NCBI GenBank assembly: GCA_030429105.1
Contig: JAUIDE010000034.1
Location: forward strand, 1 to 38,696
DNA from: Alphaproteobacteria bacterium
GTDB taxonomy: Bacteria; Pseudomonadota; Alphaproteobacteria; Rhodobacterales; Rhodobacteraceae
Reading direction: 5' to 3'
Length of the DNA: 38,696 bases
Under the pieces are notes generated by a model that saw only the letters and a program-made list of their open reading frames with translations, did no database searches and was not told the DNA's origin. Shown in pieces: positions 34,668 to 38,696 of this stretch. A program made the translations under genes and the position numbers. Numbering within the stretch: the first letter of the stretch is position 1; each line of letters begins with the position of its first letter.

Positions 34668-34958
34668 ATGAGCGCCATTCTCGGCGTCGTCCTCTTCGCC
34701 GCAGCCGCGGCGATGTTCATCCTGTTCCGCGTCATCTTCCCTGATCGCCCTGGCGAGAGCTCGGCGGGCGAGTTGACGGCGCAGCTGGCAAGCGTCCTCA
34801 TCACCGGGCTCTTCGCCGGCGGCGCCGGAGCCTTCATCGACTTCGCCGTGAGCCATGACAACGCGATGGGCTATGTCTGGCTCGCCGCCGCCTTCGGCGC
34901 GACCGTCGTTCTCATCGCCCTTGCGATGCGGATGGGGCGGAAGGCGCGGGCGGCCTGA
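34668..34958 (+). CDS. Small three-helix membrane protein
   Basis: 96 residues from the ATG at 34668, placed 6 nt after a GGAG site. Hydrophobic helices lie at about 2-20, 38-60 and 68-85, with a short basic tail (MGRKARAA). No conserved catalytic motif is visible and the family is not recognised. It lies alone after the carD terminator and before a broken cupin gene, so it is probably transcribed on its own. Confidence 0.75.
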   Translation: MSAILGVVLFAAAAAMFILFRVIFPDRPGESSAGELTAQLASVLITGLFAGGAGAFIDFAVSHDNAMGYVWLAAAFGATVVLIALAMRMGRKARAA

Positions 34959-35012
34959 ACCCGCGGCGGTTCCGGGCCTCTATCTCCCGGCGCGACAAGC
35001 CGGGAGAGCGCG

Positions 35013-35409
35013 ATGACCCAAGGGGCCGGGCCGATCATTCAAGGGCCGGGCGAGGGCGAGCCCAGCGCCGCCTTCGGCCTGCCGCGCTGGTTCCGCGTCA
35101 CGGCGGCGGATACGGACGGGGCGTTCGCGCACTTCGAGGAAGAGATCCCGGAGGGGGCAGGCCCGCCCCTCCATATCCATCACGAGGAGCGCGAGGTCTT
35201 CACCGTGCTTTCCGGCCGGGTGAAGTTCCATTGCGAAGGGCGGGAGGCGGCGCTCGGGCGCGGACGGGGCGCGGATCGCCGAGATCGCGAGGCGTTACGC
35301 GCTCGAATTCGTCGGCCCGCCGCTCGGCCGAGCGGAAGGGCGGGAGCGGCGGAATCGCCCGAGGCGGAACCCGGCTTTCCCTGTCCGAAGGGCGGCGCGG
35401 CGATCTTGA
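35013..35409 (+). pseudogene. Cupin-domain protein, broken by an internal deletion and frameshift
   Basis: The first 82 codons encode a normal cupin start, with the metal-binding HIHHEERE (54-61) and FTVLSGRVKFHCEGREAALG. The strand that should follow (GDAVLIP-type, ligand histidine) is missing. From 35263 the +1 frame reads DGARIAEIARRYALEFVGPPLG, which is the usual C-terminal end of the same cupin family. So about 40-50 codons are lost and the frame is shifted. The original frame stays open to 35513 by chance but encodes low-complexity sequence. The second metal-ligand strand is gone, so no function is expected. Confidence 0.75.
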
Positions 35410-35539
35410 GGCCGGGAGAATTCGCCGTTCCGCAGCCGCAGACCGAAGATGAAGACGGCGCCGCCGAAGCGCGGAGAGGCGCGGCCTTCGCGCCGCGGAG
35501 GTCGGCGAACTGATCGTGGCGCTCCGGAATGAAGGGAGC

Positions 35540-36391
35540 CTATCCCCCCTGACCCGGCTTCACGGCTGCGAAGCGCCCGCCGCCGAGCCTGCCGGCGGCG
35601 ACGAGGTCCACGAAGCGGACATAGCTCTCGTGGAAATCGGAATCCCCCGTCGGCGTCCCGGCCGCCGCCGCCTCCTCCCGCATCGCCCGGAACATGGCGA
35701 GCCGCGCCTTCAGGATCGGCGCCCAGTCCGCCGTCCGGTCCTCCACGCTCTCCAGCGAGAAGCCGGCGGCGGCGATCAGCCCGCGCCAGCCTTCGAGGCT
35801 CTCGAGCCCGGCCACGGCCATGCCCCGGCGCATCAGGGCGGAGTCCTCCGCGCTCATCGGCTCATGCGCCACCCAGTCGGTGAAGGCGAGCCGCCCGCCG
35901 GGGCGGAGGATGCGGAACGCCTCCCGCATCGCCGCCGCCTTGTCCGGCACATGGAGGAACGCCTCCTGGCTCAGCACCGCGTCGGCGGAGGCGTCGGGGA
36001 GCGGCGCCGCCGTCACGTCCCCTTCCACCACGCGCACCCGGTCCTGCAACCCGACGAGGCGGGAAAGGCGCCCCGCGCCGGAGACGCGCGCCGGCGTCAG
36101 CTCCACCCCCGTCACCCGCACGCCGTAGCGATGCGCGAGATAGCGCGCCGGCCCGCCGAGCCCGGCGCAGAAATCCACCACCTCCATCCCGGGCTTCAGG
36201 CCCGCGAGCCCGGCGAGCGCGTCGTTCGCCTCCAGCCCGCCGTAATGGTCCTGATCGTGCGGGAAGAGCGCCTCGGGCGGCAGCGTCGCGCCAGGGCGCG
36301 CGACGGACGGCTCGGCCTTCGTCAGGCGCTCGATGATGATCTCGGACGAGATCGGATGCCCGGTGTAGAAATCGATCGCGCCTTCGCTCAT
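35540..36391 (-). CDS. Class I SAM-dependent methyltransferase
   Basis: 283 residues. SAM-binding motif I is VVDFCAGLGGPARYLAHRYG, followed by VTGVELTP (acidic end of strand 2), VVEGDVTAAPLPDASADAVLS and LRPGGRLAFTDWV. This is the Methyltransf_11/UbiE-like fold of small-molecule methylases. An N-terminal helical extension (FYTGHPISSEIIIERLTKAEPS) resembles enzymes acting on amines or lipids. The substrate cannot be named. It lies alone on the minus strand, with the tRNA-Ser gene 280 bp upstream. Confidence 0.88.
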   Translation of the reverse strand: MSEGAIDFYTGHPISSEIIIERLTKAEPSVARPGATLPPEALFPHDQDHYGGLEANDALAGLAGLKPGMEVVDFCAGLGGPARYLAHRYGVRVTGVELTPARVSGAGRLSRLVGLQDRVRVVEGDVTAAPLPDASADAVLSQEAFLHVPDKAAAMREAFRILRPGGRLAFTDWVAHEPMSAEDSALMRRGMAVAGLESLEGWRGLIAAAGFSLESVEDRTADWAPILKARLAMFRAMREEAAAAGTPTGDSDFHESYVRFVDLVAAGRLGGGRFAAVKPGQGG

Positions 36392-36546
36392 GCGCCGCCT
36401 CCCGGTTTTCGTTTCGCCGCAAGGTCGGCGGCGCGGCGCGGCGCGTCAAGCGGGCGGCTTCGGCCGGGCGGCGCAGAGCAGAGTCCTAGAGCAGAAGCTT
36501 ACAGACTGTTCATGAGAACGGCGCAGTCAAAGGGTTCGGAGAGTAT

Positions 36547-36574
36547 GGGCCCTGAGAGAGTTCCGGGCCCTTTT
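36547..36574 (+). terminator. Possible plus-strand terminator hairpin
   Basis: GGGCCC (36547-36552) can pair with GGGCCC (36565-36570) across a 12-nt loop, followed by TTTT. No plus-strand gene lies upstream, so it could end an unannotated small RNA or be coincidental. Confidence 0.4.
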
Positions 36575-36620
36575 GCGCAGGGGCCAGAGCTCGGACCCTC
36601 CCGCTTAACCCCCAAAGACG

Positions 36621-36643
36621 AAAAAATCCGGCCGCAGCCGGAT
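36621..36643 (-). terminator. Terminator after tRNA-Ser
   Basis: On the minus strand a perfect 7-bp stem, ATCCGGC/GCCGGAT, with a TGCG loop is followed by TTTTTT, 27 nt past the 3' end of the tRNA gene. Confidence 0.9.
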
Positions 36644-36669
36644 CGGGAGAACGCTTTCGCGGGGGCAAG

Positions 36670-36759
36670 TGGCGGAGAGAGAGGGATTCGAACCCTCGAG
36701 ACGGTTCCCCGCCTACACACTTTCCAGGCGTGCGCCTTCGACCACTCGGCCACCTCTCC
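36670..36759 (-). tRNA. tRNA-Ser(GGA)
   Basis: 90 nt with a long variable arm, as expected for a class II tRNA. The acceptor GGAGAGG pairs with TCTCTCC (one wobble pair), the anticodon loop is CTGGAAA (anticodon GGA), the T-loop is TTCGAAT in a GAGGG/CCCTC stem, and CCA is encoded. A clear terminator follows. Confidence 0.96.
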
Positions 36760-37094
36760 GTCCCATGTCGGTTAGCGAGATCGGGCGCGCATTGCAAGAT
36801 GGCCGGGCGCGAGAAGCGCGAGGCGCGGGCTCGGATCGAGACCGGAGAAGCCGCGCGCCGCCGAGGGGGAGCCGCGGCGCGATCCGGGTCTTCCGCTTCC
36901 GCTTCGACCGCAACGCGCGCGCGCCGACGAAGCGAGGGGCCCGTTCGTCTCCCGGCGCGGCCGGCGCCGATCCGCCCCGACGATGGCGCCTTCCTTCGAT
37001 CCCGGTCGATTCCCGCCGCCCCGCCGTCGCCTTTCCGCGCGCGGGATGGCGCCGGCGGGGCGAGAAGCGGGGATCGACCGACCGGAGAGCGCCC
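36760..37094. other. Gene-free stretch between tRNA-Ser and the Rieske gene
   Basis: Very GC-rich sequence. Open frames on both strands are Arg/Ala/Pro-rich shadows. It must contain the tRNA-Ser promoter (minus) and the promoter of the Rieske gene (plus), but I see no clear hexamers. Confidence 0.4.
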
Positions 37095-38249
37095 ATGTTC
37101 GCCACGCCCCGCTTCGCCGCCGAGCTTGACGCCGTGATGCAGCCCGTGGGCCGCGCCCGCGGCCTGCCGAACGCGCTCTATACGAGCCAGGAGGCGCTGG
37201 CGCTGGAGCGGGAACGGCTCTTCCATTCCGGCTGGGCCTCCATCGGCTTCGGCGCCGACGTGCCGGAGCCGGGCGACGCGCTCCCGGTAGACTGGCTCGG
37301 CGCCCCGCTCCTGATGGTGCGGGACCGGGAGGGGCGCGTGCGCGTCTTCGAGAATGTCTGCCGCCATCGCGGCATGATCCTCGTGGAGGAGAAGCGGAAT
37401 TTCGCGGGCGTGATCCGCTGCCCCTATCATTCCTGGTGCTACAGCCTCGACGGGCGGCTCCGCGCGACGCCGCATGTGGGCGGGCCGGGGATCAACGCGC
37501 ATGAAAGCATCGACCCGGAAGCGACGGGGCTGACGGAGATTCGCTCCGCCATGCTGCTCGACGTCGTGTTCGTGAACATGGACGGCCGGGCGCCGGATTT
37601 CGCTGAATGGTCGGCGGGGCTCCGCGCCCAGATCGGGGATTTCGTGGGGCGGGAGATATTCCACGGCGGGCCGGAGAGCGGCTTCTCCTTCGACCTGAAC
37701 ACGAACTGGAAGCTTGTGCTGGAGAACAATGCGGAGAGCTATCACCTGCCCTGGGTGCATCCCGGCCTGTCCGCCTATTCGCGGCTGGAGGATCATTACC
37801 ACCTCGAGGAGCGGGGCGGCTATTCCGGGCAGGGCACGCTCGTCTATGCGCCGGATTACGGGCCGGTTCCGTTCCCGAATTTCGAGAGGTTGCCGGCGCG
37901 GTGGGAGACGGCGGCGGAATATCCCTGCTTCTATCCCAACACCTTCTTCGCCGTGCATAGGGACCATGTCTGGGCGGCGCATCTGAAGCCGCTGGCGCAT
38001 GACCGGACGATCGAGCGGATCGAAATCTACTACGCGACGGAGGAGGCGGCGCGGGGCGAGCGGTTCCGCGCGATGCGGGCGGAGAATGCGGAGCGCTGGC
38101 GCACCGTCCTCGCGGAGGACGTGTTCGTGACGGAGGGGATGCAGAAGGGGCGCGGGGCGGCGGGCTTCGCGGGCGGCGTCTTCTCCCCCGTCATGGACAG
38201 CCCGACCCACGCCTTCCACGCCTGGGCGGCTTCGCGCCTCGCCGGCTGA
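37095..38249 (+). CDS. Rieske-type aromatic-ring/betaine oxygenase, alpha subunit
   Basis: 384 residues, with a good GGAG site before the ATG. The Rieske [2Fe-2S] ligands are C89, H91, C109 and H112 (CRH...CPYH). The mononuclear-iron site is NWKLVLENNAESYHLPWVHPGL, with H217 and H222, and with E214 near the bridging position. Sequence style and length fit the choline/glycine-betaine/carnitine monooxygenase branch more than ring-hydroxylating dioxygenases. A reductase partner is not present in the window, so electrons must come from elsewhere. A small ORF follows by one base. Confidence 0.9.
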   Translation: MFATPRFAAELDAVMQPVGRARGLPNALYTSQEALALERERLFHSGWASIGFGADVPEPGDALPVDWLGAPLLMVRDREGRVRVFENVCRHRGMILVEEKRNFAGVIRCPYHSWCYSLDGRLRATPHVGGPGINAHESIDPEATGLTEIRSAMLLDVVFVNMDGRAPDFAEWSAGLRAQIGDFVGREIFHGGPESGFSFDLNTNWKLVLENNAESYHLPWVHPGLSAYSRLEDHYHLEERGGYSGQGTLVYAPDYGPVPFPNFERLPARWETAAEYPCFYPNTFFAVHRDHVWAAHLKPLAHDRTIERIEIYYATEEAARGERFRAMRAENAERWRTVLAEDVFVTEGMQKGRGAAGFAGGVFSPVMDSPTHAFHAWAASRLAG

Positions 38250-38250
38250 G

Positions 38251-38469
38251 GTGGAGCGCGCGGCGCTCGACGCGGAGCTCGTCCGCCTCCACGGGCGGGC
38301 GGAGGCGGCTCCGCGGCTTTCCGCGCTGCACGAGATGGCGGCGGAGGAAGCGGCGCCGGGGGCGCGGCGGTTCCATCTCACCCATGCCTGGGTCTTCGCG
38401 CTGGTGGCGGGGGAGGAGGCGCGGGCGGCGCGGCTGGAGCAGGCGTTGCGGGATGCGGGGGGGCTCTGA
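38251..38469 (+). CDS. Small conserved protein downstream of the Rieske gene
   Basis: 72 residues from a GTG one base after the Rieske stop, so translation is probably coupled. ARRFHLTHAWVFALVAGEEARAARLEQALRDAG is the recognisable part: a His-rich helix followed by an alanine-rich helix. I cannot name the family. Similar small ORFs are common in this class, which is my recollection rather than a search result. Confidence 0.7.
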   Translation: MERAALDAELVRLHGRAEAAPRLSALHEMAAEEAAPGARRFHLTHAWVFALVAGEEARAARLEQALRDAGGL

Positions 38470-38517
38470 GGGGGACGGGCGACGGTAGGTCATCGCACGC
38501 GTTCGCATTCTCTTCCC

Positions 38518-38562
38518 ACGGCCTCGAAAAGCGACCTTCCGGTGGAAGGTCGCCGAGGCCGT
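38518..38562 (-). terminator. Long two-part hairpin, probable terminator on the minus strand
   Basis: An inner 10-bp perfect stem (38531-38540 with 38544-38553, 3-nt loop) is enclosed by an outer 9-bp stem (ACGGCCTCG/CGAGGCCGT). The only bulge is AAAA at 38527-38530. On the minus strand the inner stem is followed at once by TTTT, as in a terminator; the outer stem would be the 3' side of it. Confidence 0.55.
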
Positions 38563-38652
38563 TCGGGCGGAGGCGCAAGCCGGAGCCCGAGGGGCGCCAA
38601 GCCGCCGCGTCGGTCGAAGATCTGACTGTGGCCGCCGCGGTGGCCGCGGAAA

Positions 38653-38680
38653 CGCGGCCGCCGGAGGGGCGGCGGCCGCG
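38653..38680 (-). terminator. GC-rich hairpin near the window end
   Basis: A 10-bp perfect stem, CGCGGCCGCC/GGCGGCCGCG, with an 8-nt loop is followed on the minus strand by TTTCC. It lies just after the possible minus-strand TGA at 38687. Confidence 0.5.
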
Positions 38681-38696
38681 GGCAGATCAGCCGCGT

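Larger units (their letters stand above)
38470..38696. other. Right-edge noncoding stretch with two strong hairpins
   Basis: No gene is supported here. A possible minus-strand TGA at 38687-38689 could end a gene entering from the right, but only 7 nt of it would be in view. Two hairpins fill most of the rest (described separately). Confidence 0.4.

Noticed and set aside
36510-38381. 623-codon minus-strand frame across tRNA-Ser and the Rieske gene
   Set aside because: It runs through a tRNA gene and opposite a Rieske protein with all metal ligands present.

Overview
The window is GC-rich and reads as the chromosome of an alphaproteobacterium. The Suv3-like helicase / S4 protein / 7Fe ferredoxin / CarD run, the PraR-like XRE regulator and the NrsF-ECF pair all suggest this class. 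A Rhodobacterales-like host is my inference. Identifications come from reading motifs by eye; no database was searched.

Positions 1-19169 are the right-hand part of an integrated genomic island. Its right boundary is a 46-nt 3' fragment of tRNA-Lys(CUU) at 19124-19169, next to a P4-type tyrosine integrase (17868-18992). The left end, with a predicted intact tRNA-Lys, lies outside the window. The backbone is GC-rich and runs on the minus strand: a truncated membrane protein at the left edge, a small unknown protein, ArdC antirestriction protein, a TraG/VirD4-like ATPase, a ParE/ParD toxin-antitoxin pair, an AlpA-like regulator, two small membrane proteins and the integrase. Two cargo modules of lower GC sit between backbone genes. 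Cargo A (1539-9411, plus strand) is a tightly packed four-gene operon: PLD-SNF2 helicase, Eco57I-like adenine methyltransferase, a gamma-glutamylcyclotransferase-like protein and a DprA-like Rossmann protein. It looks like a restriction/defence system that I cannot match to a named type. Cargo B (12420-15613, minus strand) is DUF262 protein, AAA ATPase with DUF3696, and an unknown third protein, again defence-like. Between the coupling-type ATPase and cargo B lies a noncoding stretch with stacked inverted repeats, a candidate oriT or regulatory site.

From 19203 rightwards the sequence looks like core chromosome. An ECF sigma factor and its NrsF-type anti-sigma (minus) face a five-gene operon (plus) of YHS protein, bufferin precursor BufA, BufB (MNIO/DUF692), BufC (DUF2063) and DoxX, preceded by a GTAACG-N16-CGAA promoter. 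This is a copper/metal-stress RiPP locus. Then come typA, a PraR-like XRE regulator with a near-perfect sigma-54 promoter, a histidinol-phosphatase-like gene, an MFS transporter, an alpha/beta hydrolase, a secreted TPR protein, the Suv3-like helicase / S4 protein / fdxA / carD run, a small membrane protein, a cupin pseudogene, a methyltransferase, tRNA-Ser(GGA), a Rieske oxygenase and a small partner ORF. The right edge carries two strong hairpins, probably terminators of minus-strand genes beyond the window.
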